From Petropleomorpha daqingensis (lineage in GTDB: Bacteria > Actinomycetota > Actinomycetes > Mycobacteriales > Geodermatophilaceae), in the NCBI RefSeq assembly GCF_013408985.1, contig NZ_JACBZT010000001.1:4047197-4111196 (forward strand): a stretch of 64,000 nt of DNA. The letters are read 5' to 3'. The notes beneath the pieces are model-generated. The model was given only the letters and a program-made list of their open reading frames with translations, searched no databases and was not told where the DNA came from. Shown here piece by piece: positions 48,386 through 59,075 of this stretch. A program made the position numbers and the translations under genes. Within the stretch, counting starts at the first letter, position 1; every line of letters starts with the position of its first letter.

Positions 48386-49341
48386 GCCAGACGACCCTCC
48401 CACCCGTCGAGAAGACCCAACCCGTCTCGGCACCCTCGAGGCGGATCAGCGACCGGTCCCGGGCCGAGCGCAAGCTCGGCTGGATGCTCGCCGGGCCGGC
48501 CTTCCTGGTGATGCTCCTGGTCACCGCCTACCCGATCGTCCAGGCCGTCTACTACTCCCTGTTCAACTACCGGCTCACCGACCCCGAGAACCGGTCGTTC
48601 ACCGGCTTGAGCAACTACGGCGTGATCCTGACCGACTCGCTGTGGTGGCAGGCCTTCGGCGTGACCGTGCTCATCACGGTCATCACCGTCGCCGTGGAGC
48701 TGGTGCTCGGCTTCGCCCTGGCCTTCGTCATGGCCAAGGCGTTGCGGTCGCTGCGCCCGACGCTGCGGGCGGCGATCCTCATCCCGTACGCGGTGATCAC
48801 CGTCGTGTCGTCGCTGGCCTGGAAGTTCGCCTTCGACATCGACACCGGGTTCGTCAACCACTGGTTCGCGTGGCTGCCCGGGATCAGCGTCGACACCGAC
48901 TGGTTCGGCGGCCAGGCGTCCTCGCTGACGGTCGTGTGCCTGGCCGAGATCTGGAAGACGACGCCGTTCATCTCGCTGCTGCTGCTCGCCGGGCTCGCGC
49001 AGGTCCCCGAGGTCCTGCAGGAGGCGGCCAAGGTCGACGGGGCGACCTTCTGGCAGCGGCTGTGGAAGGTGACCATCCCGAACATGAAGGCCGCCATCAT
49101 GGTGGCGGTGCTGTTCCGGACCCTCGACGCGTTCCGGATCTTCGACAGCATCTTCGTGATGACCGCCGGCGCCAACAACACCGAGACCGTGTCGTTCCTG
49201 GCCTACCGGCAGACGATCACCCGGGTGGAGATCGGTCTCGGATCGGCGGTCTCCGTGCTGCTCTTCCTGTCCGTCGTGATCATCGCGTTCGGCTTCATCA
49301 AGGGATTCAAGATCGACCTGGCCCAGGCGAGGGGTGAGTGA
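48382..49341 (+). CDS. ABC sugar permease (SugA-like, MalF type)
   Basis: A 319-residue inner-membrane permease with six predicted helices. The N-terminus is cytoplasmic and basic, then WMLAGPAFLVMLLVTAYPIV is helix 1. The EAA coupling loop is EVLQEAAKVDGATFWQRLWKV (quoted as QEAAKVDGATFWQRLWK) near residue 215. TNANT-like AGANNTETVSFLAYRQT near 270 is typical of carbohydrate permeases. ATG 48382 overlaps the receptor stop. It pairs with the next gene to form the membrane channel. Confidence 0.92.
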   Translation: MSQTTLPPVEKTQPVSAPSRRISDRSRAERKLGWMLAGPAFLVMLLVTAYPIVQAVYYSLFNYRLTDPENRSFTGLSNYGVILTDSLWWQAFGVTVLITVITVAVELVLGFALAFVMAKALRSLRPTLRAAILIPYAVITVVSSLAWKFAFDIDTGFVNHWFAWLPGISVDTDWFGGQASSLTVVCLAEIWKTTPFISLLLLAGLAQVPEVLQEAAKVDGATFWQRLWKVTIPNMKAAIMVAVLFRTLDAFRIFDSIFVMTAGANNTETVSFLAYRQTITRVEIGLGSAVSVLLFLSVVIIAFGFIKGFKIDLAQARGE

Positions 49342-50174
49342 TGTCCACGCGCGAGAAGGTCTGGTGGTGGGTCGCGGGGGTCCTGATCATCCTGTACTGC
49401 TTGTTCCCGATCGCCTGGATCGTGTCGCTGTCGCTCAAGGCGCCCAGCGACATCTCCAACGCCGCGTTCCTGCCGACGAAGGCGACGTGGGAGAACTACA
49501 CCCAGATCTTCAGCGGTAGCGCCGCCGACCTGTTCCTCCCGGCGCTGCGCAACTCGTTCGGCATCTGCCTGATCGCGACGTTCGTGTCGTGCATCCTGTC
49601 GATGTTCGCCGCCTACGCCATCGCCCGGCTGGACTTCCCGGGCAAGAAGCTCATCCTGTCCACCGCGCTGGCCGTGGCGATCTTCCCGGTGATCTCGATC
49701 GTCACCCCCCTGTTCAACCTGTGGCGGCAGATCGGCCTGTACGACACCTGGCTCGGCCTGATCATCCCCTACCTCTCGCTGACCCTGCCGATCTCGATCT
49801 GGACGATGTCGGCGTTCTTCCGGGAGATCCCCTGGGAGATGGAGCAGGCGGCCCAGGTCGACGGGGCCACCACCTGGCAGGCGTTCCGCAAGGTGATCGT
49901 CCCGCTGGCCGCCCCGGGCGTGTTCACCACGGCGATCATCGCCTTCTTCATCGCCTGGAACGACTTCGCCTACGGCATCTCGCTCACCTCGACCAGTCGC
50001 GCACGACCGGTGCCGGCCGCGCTCGGCCTGTTCTCCGGCGCGTCCCAGTTCGAGGACCCGACGGGGATCACCGCCGCGGCCGCCGTGGTGGTCACGATCC
50101 CGGTCGTCGTCCTGGTCCTGCTGTTCCAGCGGCGGATCGTGGCCGGCCTGACCAACGGCGCGGTCAAGGGCTGA
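49341..50174 (+). CDS. ABC sugar permease (SugB-like, MalG type)
   Basis: A 277-residue permease with six membrane helices. The first is VWWWVAGVLIILYCLFPIAW. The EAA loop is MEQAAQVDGATTWQAFRKVI near residue 170. FIAWNDFAYGISLTS near 205 is conserved in MalG-type permeases. ATG 49341 shares its A with the preceding stop (TGATG); GTG 49338 immediately upstream is possible. It works with the SugA-like partner and the ATPase encoded next. Confidence 0.92.
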   Translation: MSTREKVWWWVAGVLIILYCLFPIAWIVSLSLKAPSDISNAAFLPTKATWENYTQIFSGSAADLFLPALRNSFGICLIATFVSCILSMFAAYAIARLDFPGKKLILSTALAVAIFPVISIVTPLFNLWRQIGLYDTWLGLIIPYLSLTLPISIWTMSAFFREIPWEMEQAAQVDGATTWQAFRKVIVPLAAPGVFTTAIIAFFIAWNDFAYGISLTSTSRARPVPAALGLFSGASQFEDPTGITAAAAVVVTIPVVVLVLLFQRRIVAGLTNGAVKG

Positions 50175-50221
50175 CCCGCACCCGACGCCTCCCACCCATC
50201 GACACCTGCGAGGGACGAGCA

Positions 50222-51481
50222 ATGGCTTCCATCGAGATGCGCAACATCGTCAAGCAGTACGGCGACGGTTTCCCGGCGGTCAACGACGTGAGCCTGGACA
50301 TCGCCGACGGCGAGTTCATGATCCTGGTCGGGCCGTCCGGGTGCGGGAAGTCGACCCTGCTCCGGATGATCGTCGGGCTCGAGGACATCACCAGCGGGGA
50401 CATGATCATCGGGGGCAAGCGGGTCAACGACAAAGCGCCGCGGGACCGCAACCTGTCGATGGTGTTCCAGAACTACGCGCTCTACCCGCACCTGACGGTG
50501 TACGAGAACATCGCCTTCCCGCTGCGCCTGTCGAAGACCCCCGACGACGAGGTGCGCCGCCGGGTGGACGAGGCCGCCGACGTCCTCGAGCTGCGCGAGC
50601 ACCTCGAGCGCAAGCCCGCCAACCTCTCCGGTGGCCAGCGCCAGCGGGTGGCCATGGGCCGCGCGATCGTCCGCCAGGCCGAGGCGTTCCTCTTCGACGA
50701 GCCGCTGTCCAACCTCGACGCGAAGCTGCGCGGGCAGATGCGCACCGAGATCGCGCGGCTGCAACGCCGGCTGGGGATCACGACGGTCTACGTCACCCAC
50801 GACCAGACCGAGGCGATGACCCTGGGCGACCGGGTGTGCGTCCTCCGCAAGGGCCGGATCCAGCAGGTCGCCTCGCCGCGGGAGCTCTACGAGCAGCCGG
50901 TCAACCTGTTCGTGGCCGGGTTCATCGGCTCGCCGCCGATGAACTTCCTGCCGGCGACGCTCGAGGGCAACAAGCTCCAGACGCCCTTCGGCGCCATCGA
51001 GCTCGACGAGCGCCGGGCCGGCCTGGTCGCCGGGCGCGAGCTGCTGCTCGTCGGCATCCGTCCGGAGTACTTCGAGGACGCCGCGCTGGTCGACGAGGCC
51101 AAGCGGCCGCACGGGACGCTGTTCAAGGCGCGGGTGGACGTGACGGAGTGGCTGGGCGACTCCCAGTACGCCTACATCCCGTACGAGGCGCCGGCCGCCG
51201 TGGAGCAGCAGCTGCGCGAGCTGTCCCGGGAACTGGACTCCGAGGAGCTGCGGACCCAGGCGGTCGTCTCGATCGACGCGACCAGCCGGATCCGCGAGGG
51301 CCGCGAGGCCGACTTCTGGCTCGACGGCCGCAAGGTGCACGTCTTCGACCCGCAGACCGGGGACAACCTCACCCGCGACGCCGAGGCCGGGGCCGAGCTG
51401 ACGCGGATGGCCACGCAGGACCGGGTCGAGCAGGTGCAGGAGGCGAGGTCCGAGGTCGCCGCAGGCACCGGGGCCGCCTGA
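50222..51481 (+). CDS. ABC sugar-importer ATPase (SugC-like)
   Basis: A 419-residue ATPase. Walker A is [15 protein letters not shown] near residue 36, the Q-loop [17 protein letters not shown], the signature [16 protein letters not shown], Walker [16 protein letters not shown] and H-loop [12 protein letters not shown]-terminal OB-type regulatory domain occupies residues about 240-400. A tail of roughly 35 residues beyond it is Glu/Arg/Ala-rich and unusual. It is 47 bases after the permease stop with a fresh RBS (GAGGGACG), and the operon continues 4 bases later with the glucosidase. Confidence 0.93.
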   Translation: MASIEMRNIVKQYGDGFPAVNDVSLDIADGEFMILVGPSGCGKSTLLRMIVGLEDITSGDMIIGGKRVNDKAPRDRNLSMVFQNYALYPHLTVYENIAFPLRLSKTPDDEVRRRVDEAADVLELREHLERKPANLSGGQRQRVAMGRAIVRQAEAFLFDEPLSNLDAKLRGQMRTEIARLQRRLGITTVYVTHDQTEAMTLGDRVCVLRKGRIQQVASPRELYEQPVNLFVAGFIGSPPMNFLPATLEGNKLQTPFGAIELDERRAGLVAGRELLLVGIRPEYFEDAALVDEAKRPHGTLFKARVDVTEWLGDSQYAYIPYEAPAAVEQQLRELSRELDSEELRTQAVVSIDATSRIREGREADFWLDGRKVHVFDPQTGDNLTRDAEAGAELTRMATQDRVEQVQEARSEVAAGTGAA

Positions 51482-51485
51482 CCCC

Positions 51486-53144
51486 GTGGGCGACCGCGCC
51501 GACGCGGCCTGGTGGCGGTCGGCCGTCATCTACGAGGTCTACCTGCGCAGCTTCGCCGACTCCGACGGGGACGGCGTCGGCGACATCGGCGGCCTGCGCA
51601 GCCGGCTGGGCTACCTGCGCGACCTCGGGGTCGACGCGGTCTGGATCACGCCGTGGTACCCGTCGCCGATGGCCGACGGCGGGTACGACGTCAGCGACTA
51701 CCGCGACATCGACCCCCGCTTCGGCACCCTGGCCGACGCGGACGCCCTCGTCGCGGAGGCGCACGCCCTCGGGCTGCGGGTGATCATCGACCTGGTCGCC
51801 AACCACACCTCCGTCGAGCACCCCTGGTTCCGGGCCGCGGTGGCCGCCGGGCCCGGCGGACGCGAGCGGGACCGCTACTTCTTCCGCGACGGCCGGGACG
51901 GCGGCGACCGGCCGCCCAACGACTGGATCAGCGCGTTCGGCGGGATCGCCTGGACCCGCGTGCAGGAGCCCGACGGGAGCCCCGGGCAGTGGTACCTGCA
52001 CCTGTTCGCCCCGGAGCAGCCCGACCTGAACTGGGACGACGAGGGGGTGCGCGCCGAGTTCGACGACGTGCTGCGGTTCTGGTTCGACAGGGGCGTCGAC
52101 GGATTCCGGGTCGACGCAGCACCCGCGATGGCCAAGGCCCCGGGCCTGCCCGACGCCGGGCACGGGCCCGGCGCCTCGTTCGAGTCCACCCGGTGGGTGG
52201 ACAACCCGCACTGGGACGTCGACGCCGTCCACGACGTGCTGCGCCGCTGGCGCGCCGTGGGCGACGGGTACCCGGGCGAGCGCCTGTTCGTCACCGAGGC
52301 GGTGGTCAACGGGCCGGTGCGCCTGAGCCGGTACGTGCGGCCGGACGAGATGCACACGACCTTCAACTTCGACTACCTCCGCTGCCCGTGGGAGCCGCGG
52401 GCGCTGCGGACGGCGATCACCGAGACGCTCGCCGCGATGGAGTCGGTGGGCGCCCCGCCCACGTGGGTCCTGTCCAGCCACGACGAGACCCGCCACGTCA
52501 CCCGGTTCGGGCGCGCGGACACCTCCGGCGGCGCGATGGGCTTCGACGCCGCCGTCCCGACCGACCTGGCCCTCGGACGCCGCCGGGCCCGGGCGGCCCT
52601 CCTGCTCACGCTGGCGCTGCCCGGCAGCGCCTACCTCTACCAGGGCGAGGAGCTCGGGCTGCCCGAGGTGGAGGACCTGCCGGAGGAGGCGCTGCAGGAC
52701 CCGACCTGGGAGCGGTCGGGCCGCACGGTCCGGGGGCGGGACGGCTGCCGCGTGCCGCTGCCGTGGTCCGGTCAGCAGCCGCCGTTCGGGTTCTCGCCGG
52801 ACGGCGTGCGCCCCTGGCTGCCCCAGCCACCCGGCTGGCGGGCGCTCACCGCGGCGGCGCAGGAGGCCGATCCGTCCTCGACCCTGTCGCTGTACCGCGC
52901 GGCACTGCGGCAGCGGCGGCAGCTGTCGTGCCTCCGGGAACCCGGCTTGAGCTGGGCGGACGCCGGCGACGGCGTGCTCGCGTTCGACCGCGGTCCCGCG
53001 TTCCGGTGCCTGGTGAACTTCTCCGACGAGGCCGTCGACCTGGCCGGGGAGGGCGAGGTCCTGCTGAGCAGTCAGCCGGGCGACAGGGCCCTCCCGACGG
53101 ACGCCGCGGTGTGGCTGCGCCCCGCTCGGGACCCCGGCCGGTGA
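51486..53144 (+). CDS. GH13 alpha-glucosidase / oligo-1,6-glucosidase-like
   Basis: A 552-residue glycoside hydrolase family 13 (subfamily 23/31-like) enzyme with no signal peptide, so it acts in the cytoplasm. Barrel motifs are [21 protein letters not shown] (quoted as [17 protein letters not shown]), [28 protein letters not shown] with the nucleophile Asp, LFVTEAVVN with the acid/base Glu, and [13 protein letters not shown] with the third Asp. It starts 4 bases after the ATPase stop. Together with the importer it can cleave imported alpha-glucosides; whether the natural sugar is trehalose, maltose or isomaltose is not decided by sequence. Confidence 0.88.
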   Translation: MGDRADAAWWRSAVIYEVYLRSFADSDGDGVGDIGGLRSRLGYLRDLGVDAVWITPWYPSPMADGGYDVSDYRDIDPRFGTLADADALVAEAHALGLRVIIDLVANHTSVEHPWFRAAVAAGPGGRERDRYFFRDGRDGGDRPPNDWISAFGGIAWTRVQEPDGSPGQWYLHLFAPEQPDLNWDDEGVRAEFDDVLRFWFDRGVDGFRVDAAPAMAKAPGLPDAGHGPGASFESTRWVDNPHWDVDAVHDVLRRWRAVGDGYPGERLFVTEAVVNGPVRLSRYVRPDEMHTTFNFDYLRCPWEPRALRTAITETLAAMESVGAPPTWVLSSHDETRHVTRFGRADTSGGAMGFDAAVPTDLALGRRRARAALLLTLALPGSAYLYQGEELGLPEVEDLPEEALQDPTWERSGRTVRGRDGCRVPLPWSGQQPPFGFSPDGVRPWLPQPPGWRALTAAAQEADPSSTLSLYRAALRQRRQLSCLREPGLSWADAGDGVLAFDRGPAFRCLVNFSDEAVDLAGEGEVLLSSQPGDRALPTDAAVWLRPARDPGR

Positions 53145-53168
53145 CGCGCTCACCGTGCTGGGCGATTG

Positions 53169-53184
53169 TGTGGCACCACTCACA
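53169..53184. promoter_or_regulatory. CRP/GlxR-like site upstream of the second ABC ATPase gene
   Basis: TGTGG-CACCAC-TCACA matches TGTGA-N6-TCACA at 9 of 10 positions. A second dyad TCACA-CCGAC-TGTGA (53180-53194) overlaps it. The block lies 89 bases before the next start. Confidence 0.5.
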
Positions 53185-53272
53185 CCGACTGTGACAGTGT
53201 TCCGTTGAAACGCACCAACCAGAACGACGCGAGTCCGGGCGGACCGCGCGCCCACGTGAGAGGACATGCGGA

Positions 53273-54400
<1,128 letters not shown>

Positions 54401-54420
54401 CCGCTACCGCCGCCACCGGG

Positions 54421-54449
54421 CGGCGCGGCGCCCCGACGGCGCCGCGCCG
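54421..54449 (+). terminator. Hairpin terminator after the MsiK-type gene
   Basis: CGGCGCGGCGCC and GGCGCCGCGCCG form a perfect 12-bp stem with a CCGAC loop, 20 bases after the stop. No U-tract is present. Confidence 0.65.
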
Positions 54450-54502
54450 CGACCGGTGACACCCTTCGTACGCTGAGCGCACCGTCGTCCGGGGGAGCGT
54501 TC

Positions 54503-55741
54503 GTGCACTTCGTGTTCAGCCCGCCTGCCGAGGCCGCCGCGGGCCTGCTCGACCTGCCGTGGAGGCAGCCGCTGGAGCAGTGGACCGACGACCGGCTCAC
54601 CGAGATCCCGCAGCGGGGCCTGTCGCGGCACGTCGTCCGGTTCGTCAGCGAGGGCGGGGAGGTCTTCGCGCTCAAGGAGATCTCCGAGCGGCTGGCGCGC
54701 AAGGAGTACGCGCTGCTGCGCCGGCTCAAGGACATCGGCATCCCCTCGGTCGACGTGCTCGGCGTCGTGGTCGACCGGCCCGACGACCTCGACGCGATCC
54801 TGGTGACCCGCTTCCTCGAGTACTCCTCGTCCTTCCGCGCGCTGTTCTCCAGCCCGCGGGGGGCGAACATGAGCGACCGGCTGATGGACGCGCAGGTCGA
54901 GCTGCTCGCGCGGCTGCACCTCGCGGGGTTCTGGTGGGGCGACTGCTCGCTGTCGAACACGCTGTTCCGCTTCGACGCCGGAGCGCTCACCGCCTACTTC
55001 GTCGACGCCGAGACCGCCGAGCTGCACGAGCGGCTGTCCGACGGGCAGCGCGCGTACGACCTGGAGCTGGCCCGGGAGCGGGTCGCGGGGGAGCTGATGG
55101 ACCTCGCCGGCGGCGAGCTCCTGCCCCCGGAGCTCGACCCGATCGAGGTCGCCGACGAGCTGGTGGACCGCTACGACCACCTCTGGCACGAGCTGACCGA
55201 CGAGGAGGTGATGACGCGCGAGGAGCAGCGGTTCCGCATCGCCGAGCGGATCCGGCGGCTGCAGGAGCTGGGCTTCGACGTCGACGAGGTGGAGCTGATC
55301 GACGACCCGAGCGGCGGGAGCCGGCTCAAGCTGACCACCCGGGTCGCCGAGCCCGGGCGGCACCGGCGCGAGCTGCTCGCGCTCACCGGCCTGGACGTGT
55401 GGGAGAACCAGGCCCGCCGGCTGCTGGCCGACATCGCCAGCTTCCGCGGCTGGATGGAGCAGGTCCAGGGCAAGCGGGTGCCCATGCACGCGGCGGCCAC
55501 CCGGTGGCTGCGCGACGTCTACCAGCCCGTGATGGTCATGGTCCCGCCGGAGCTGCGCACCCGCCTGGACGAGGCCGAGATCTTCCACGAGATCCTCGAG
55601 CACCGGTGGTTCCTGTCCGAGGCGGCCGGCCGCGACGTGGGGACGACGGCGGCCGCGGAGGACTACATCACCAACGTGCTGCCGAACGTGCCCGACGACC
55701 TGCTGACCCCGCCGGCGGCGGCGCTGAACCCCGAAACCTGA
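54503..55741 (+). CDS. DUF4032 family protein (kinase-like)
   Basis: A 412-residue protein. The N-terminal half resembles lipopolysaccharide-kinase/protein-kinase-like folds: EVFALKEISERLARKEYALL supplies a candidate Lys, FLEYSSSFRALF follows, and FWWGDCSLSNTLFRFDAGAL near residue 150 is a kinase catalytic-loop-like segment with Asp and Asn. The DUF4032 region occupies about 215-385 (RRLLADIASFRGWMEQVQGK). A substrate is unknown. The GTG start has GGGGGAG 6 bases upstream. It converges with mqo with a 6-base gap. Confidence 0.85.
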   Translation: MHFVFSPPAEAAAGLLDLPWRQPLEQWTDDRLTEIPQRGLSRHVVRFVSEGGEVFALKEISERLARKEYALLRRLKDIGIPSVDVLGVVVDRPDDLDAILVTRFLEYSSSFRALFSSPRGANMSDRLMDAQVELLARLHLAGFWWGDCSLSNTLFRFDAGALTAYFVDAETAELHERLSDGQRAYDLELARERVAGELMDLAGGELLPPELDPIEVADELVDRYDHLWHELTDEEVMTREEQRFRIAERIRRLQELGFDVDEVELIDDPSGGSRLKLTTRVAEPGRHRRELLALTGLDVWENQARRLLADIASFRGWMEQVQGKRVPMHAAATRWLRDVYQPVMVMVPPELRTRLDEAEIFHEILEHRWFLSEAAGRDVGTTAAAEDYITNVLPNVPDDLLTPPAAALNPET

Positions 55742-55747
55742 GCCGTC

Positions 55748-57250
55748 TCAGCCGTTCAGTTCGAGCGTCTGCATGGTCTCGGCGCGCACCTCGGCGAGCA
55801 GCGCCTCGTCCGCCGACAGCGAGCGCCCGTAGGAGGGGATGGCCTCCTGCAGGGCCGGCGTCCAGGCCGGGATCTGCTCGGGGAAGCAGCGCTCCAGCAG
55901 CGTGAGCATCGCCGAGACCGCCGTGGACGCGCCGGGGGAGGCGCCGAGCAGGCCGGCGATGCTGCCCTCGCCGCCGACGACGAGCTCGGTGCCGAACTGC
56001 AGCACACCGCGGCCGGTGGCCGGGTCGCGCTTGATCACCTGGACCCGCTGGCCGGCGGTGATCATGTCCCAGTCGGCCGCGTCCGCCTCGGGCACGAACG
56101 CGCTGAGGGTGGTGTGCCGGGCGTCCCGCGACTGCAGCAGCTCGCGGACCAGGTAGCGGGTCAGCGCCATCTCCGTGCGGGCCACGCCGAGCATCGAGCC
56201 GATGTTGCCCGGCCGGACGCTGCGCGGCAGGTCGACCAGCGAGCCGGCCTTGAGGAACTTGGGGGAGAAGCCCGCGTACGGACCGAACAGCAGCGAGTGG
56301 TCGCCGTCGATGAGCCGCAGGTCGAGGTGCGGGACCGACATGGGCGGCGCGCCGACGGCGGCCTGGCCGTAGACCTTGGCCTGGTGCCGGCTGACCAGCT
56401 CCGGGGAGCGGGTGCGCAGGAACTTGCCGCTGACCGGGAAGCCGCCGAAGCCCTTGATCTCGGGGATGCCCGCCCGCTGCAGCAGCGGCAGCGCGCCGCC
56501 ACCGGCGCCGACGAAGACGAACCGGGCGCGCAGCACCCGCTTCTCGCCGGTGCGCGTGTCGCGGACGGTCACCCGCCAGCGGCCGTCGGTCTCCCGGCGC
56601 AGGTCGTGCACCCGCTGCTCGGTGTGGACCGGCACGCCGCGGCGCCCGGCGTCCTCGAGCATCAGGCGGGTCAGCGCGCCGAAGTTGACGTCGGTGCCGG
56701 CGACCGAGCGGGTGCCGGCGACGACCTGCCGCGGGTCGCGGCCGGCCATCATCAGCGGCACCCACTCGGCCAGCTCGGCCTGCCCCTCGGCGTGCTCGAG
56801 CCCGGCGAACAGCGGCTGGCGGGCCAGCGCCTCGTACCGGTTGCGCATGTAGGCGCGGCCGTCCTCGCCGGTGACGAAGCTGACGTGCGGCACGGGGGTG
56901 ATGAAGGTCTTCGGCGAGCCGTCGCTCATGCCGCCACGGACCAGGTGCGACCAGAACTGGCGGGAGACCTGGAACTGCTCGTTGATCACGACGGCCTTGG
57001 CCGGGTCGACCGCGCCGTCCGTGCCGGCGGGGGTGTAGTTCAGCTCGCACAGCGCGGAGTGACCGGTCCCGGCGTTGTTCCACGGCCCCGAGCTCTCGCC
57101 GGCGACGTCCGCGGCCGACTCGAACACCGCGACGGACCACTGCGGCGCGACCACCCCGAGCAGCGCCGCGAGGGTCGCGCTCATGATGCCGCCGCCGACC
57201 AGGACCACGTCGGGGTTGGCGCTGTCAGGTACTACACCGTCGGGAGTCAC
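55748..57250 (-). CDS. mqo: Malate:quinone oxidoreductase
   Basis: A 500-residue FAD enzyme oxidising malate and passing electrons to quinone at the membrane. The N-terminal FAD site is DVVLVGGGIMSATLAALLG. SSGPWNNAGTGHSALCELNY (quoted as GPWNNAGTGHSALCELNY) near residue 55 is a strong family hallmark. FVFVGAGGGALPLLQ and PLKGFGGFPVSG-like FGGFPVSGKFLR follow. GTG 57250 is used because AGAAAGG lies upstream and family length fits; the frame continues to ATG 57340 without family similarity. It is a single gene on the minus strand, divergent from lspA. Confidence 0.93.
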   Translation of the reverse strand: MTPDGVVPDSANPDVVLVGGGIMSATLAALLGVVAPQWSVAVFESAADVAGESSGPWNNAGTGHSALCELNYTPAGTDGAVDPAKAVVINEQFQVSRQFWSHLVRGGMSDGSPKTFITPVPHVSFVTGEDGRAYMRNRYEALARQPLFAGLEHAEGQAELAEWVPLMMAGRDPRQVVAGTRSVAGTDVNFGALTRLMLEDAGRRGVPVHTEQRVHDLRRETDGRWRVTVRDTRTGEKRVLRARFVFVGAGGGALPLLQRAGIPEIKGFGGFPVSGKFLRTRSPELVSRHQAKVYGQAAVGAPPMSVPHLDLRLIDGDHSLLFGPYAGFSPKFLKAGSLVDLPRSVRPGNIGSMLGVARTEMALTRYLVRELLQSRDARHTTLSAFVPEADAADWDMITAGQRVQVIKRDPATGRGVLQFGTELVVGGEGSIAGLLGASPGASTAVSAMLTLLERCFPEQIPAWTPALQEAIPSYGRSLSADEALLAEVRAETMQTLELNG

Positions 57251-57430
57251 GTCGGCCTTTCTCACGTGCCTTGTCTCGCGTGCCAGGAACGGGCGCTGCG
57301 CGCCGCTCTTCTGATGGTCGGACGATCCGGCCCGTGACATGCGCGTTCGGCGCTGTGAGGAATCTCCGGTCCGTGACCTTCGCCATGTTTTCGGGTCACG
57401 ATCGGCTCATTCGGCGGGGGATCGGGTCGC

Positions 57431-58108
57431 GTGCGTCACTCCCGGGGGGTGGGCAGCGGCTCCGCGGTCGGAGCGCCGGGGCGCCGTATCGTCGTCCGCG
57501 AGCGCGGCCGGCGAGGCCGCACCGGACCCTGGAGCGCCGTCCTGGCCGAGCCCACCGACCCCGACCTCGTCGAGGACGACGCTGCCCCGGCCCGCCGGCC
57601 GCGGATGCTGCTGCTCCTGTCGATCGCCGTGGCCGTCCTCGCCGTCGACGTCCTCACCAAGGTGCTCGTCGTCGCGAACATCGAGCCGGGCGAGGACATC
57701 AAGCTGCTCGGCGGCGCGGTCTACCTGACCTTCTGGCGCAACACCGGCGCCGCGTTCTCCTTCGCCGAGGGCGCCACCGTGCTGTTCAGCCTCATCGCGG
57801 TCGCCGTGGCCGTGGTCATCGTGCGGCAGGCGCGGCGGCTGTACTCGACCGGCTGGGCGATCGCGCTCGGCCTCGTGCTCGGCGGCGCGATCGGCAACCT
57901 CTCCGACCGGATCTTCCGCGCGCCGGGCTTCCTGCGCGGCGGCGTCGTCGACTTCATCTCCGTGTTCGCCCCCGACGGGCGGGTGTTCCCGGTCTTCAAC
58001 GCGGCCGACTCGGCCATCACCATCGGCGGCATCCTGGGCGTGCTGCTGGCCCTGCGCGGCATCGAGTTCGACGGCACGCGGAGCCGCAAGGAGACGGCCC
58101 GCGGCTGA
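57431..58108 (+). CDS. lspA: Lipoprotein signal peptidase (signal peptidase II)
   Basis: A 225-residue membrane aspartic protease processing lipoproteins such as the LpqY-like protein. Four helices occupy about residues 58-215. [15 protein letters not shown] and [12 protein letters not shown] with the first catalytic Asp near 157, and [13 protein letters not shown] with the second near 193, are family motifs. An N-terminal cytoplasmic extension of about 55 Arg/Pro-rich residues is unusual; a shorter start at ATG 57605 would remove it. GTG 57431 is retained with low certainty. It is 19 bases upstream of rluD. Confidence 0.9.
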   Translation: MRHSRGVGSGSAVGAPGRRIVVRERGRRGRTGPWSAVLAEPTDPDLVEDDAAPARRPRMLLLLSIAVAVLAVDVLTKVLVVANIEPGEDIKLLGGAVYLTFWRNTGAAFSFAEGATVLFSLIAVAVAVVIVRQARRLYSTGWAIALGLVLGGAIGNLSDRIFRAPGFLRGGVVDFISVFAPDGRVFPVFNAADSAITIGGILGVLLALRGIEFDGTRSRKETARG

Positions 58109-58127
58109 CCCCGGTCACAATGGGGTC

Positions 58128-59060
58128 GTGACCTCCGGCCTGTACCGCGCGCTCCCCGTGCCGGACGGGCTCGAGGGGCAGCGCGTCGACCAGGCGCTCT
58201 CGCGGCTGTTCGGGCTCTCCCGCACTGCCGCCGCCGAGGTCGCCGACGCCGGCAACGTGCAGGTCGACGGCCGCGTGCGCGGCAAGGGCGAGCGGGTCAC
58301 CGGCGGCAGCTGGCTCGAGGTCGAGCTGCCCCCGCCGCCGGGCGAGCCCGCTCCGCCGGCGCCGGTCGAGGGGATGACCGTCCTCTACGACGACGAGGAC
58401 GTCGTGGTCGTCGACAAGCCGGTCGGGGTGGCGGCGCACCCGAGCCCCGGCTGGGAGGGGCCCACCGTCGTCGGCGGGCTGGCCGCGGCCGGCTACCGGA
58501 TCTCGACGTCGGGGGCGGCCGAGCGGCAGGGCGTCGTGCACCGGCTGGACGCCGCGACCACCGGGGTGATGGTCGTGGCCAAGAGCGAGCGCGCGTACAC
58601 CGCGCTCAAGGCGGCGTTCAAGGAGCGGACCGTCGAGAAGGGCTACCACGCCCTGGTCCAGGGCCACCCCGACCCGTCCCGCGGCACCATCGACGCCCCG
58701 ATCGACCGCCACCCCCGGCACGACTGGAAGTTCGCCGTGGTCAGCGGCGGCCGGCCGTCGGTCACGCACTACGAGGTGATCGAGGCCTTCCCGGCGGCGA
58801 GCCTGGTCGACATCAAGCTGGAGACCGGCCGCACCCACCAGATCCGGGTGCACTTCTCGGCCCTGCGGCACCCGTGCGTCGGCGACACGACCTACGGCGC
58901 CGACCCGACGCTGGCCGAGCGGCTGGGCGTGGCCCGGCAGTGGCTGCACGCCGTGCGGCTCGGCTTCCCGCACCCGGCCGACGGCCGCTGGGTGGAGTTC
59001 ACCAGCGACTACCCGGCCGACCTCGCCGGCGCGCTCGCGATCCTGCGCGCCGAGTCGTGA
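58128..59060 (+). CDS. rluD: RluD-family 23S rRNA pseudouridine synthase
   Basis: A 310-residue pseudouridine synthase. An S4 RNA-binding domain covers about residues 14-75 ([20 protein letters not shown]). The catalytic segment is [18 protein letters not shown] with the Asp near 144. The hallmark [18 protein letters not shown] near 227 follows. The conserved actinobacterial order lspA-rluD supports the assignment. GTG 58128 lies 19 bases after the lspA stop. It is followed by the CPBP protease after 15 bases. Confidence 0.93.
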   Translation: MTSGLYRALPVPDGLEGQRVDQALSRLFGLSRTAAAEVADAGNVQVDGRVRGKGERVTGGSWLEVELPPPPGEPAPPAPVEGMTVLYDDEDVVVVDKPVGVAAHPSPGWEGPTVVGGLAAAGYRISTSGAAERQGVVHRLDAATTGVMVVAKSERAYTALKAAFKERTVEKGYHALVQGHPDPSRGTIDAPIDRHPRHDWKFAVVSGGRPSVTHYEVIEAFPAASLVDIKLETGRTHQIRVHFSALRHPCVGDTTYGADPTLAERLGVARQWLHAVRLGFPHPADGRWVEFTSDYPADLAGALAILRAES

Positions 59061-59075
59061 GGGTGGCTTGATCCC

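Noticed and set aside
53180-53194. TCACA-N5-TGTGA dyad as a separate operator
   Set aside because: It overlaps the better CRP-like TGTGG-N6-TCACA site and has an inverted half-site order, so no independent regulator is proposed.
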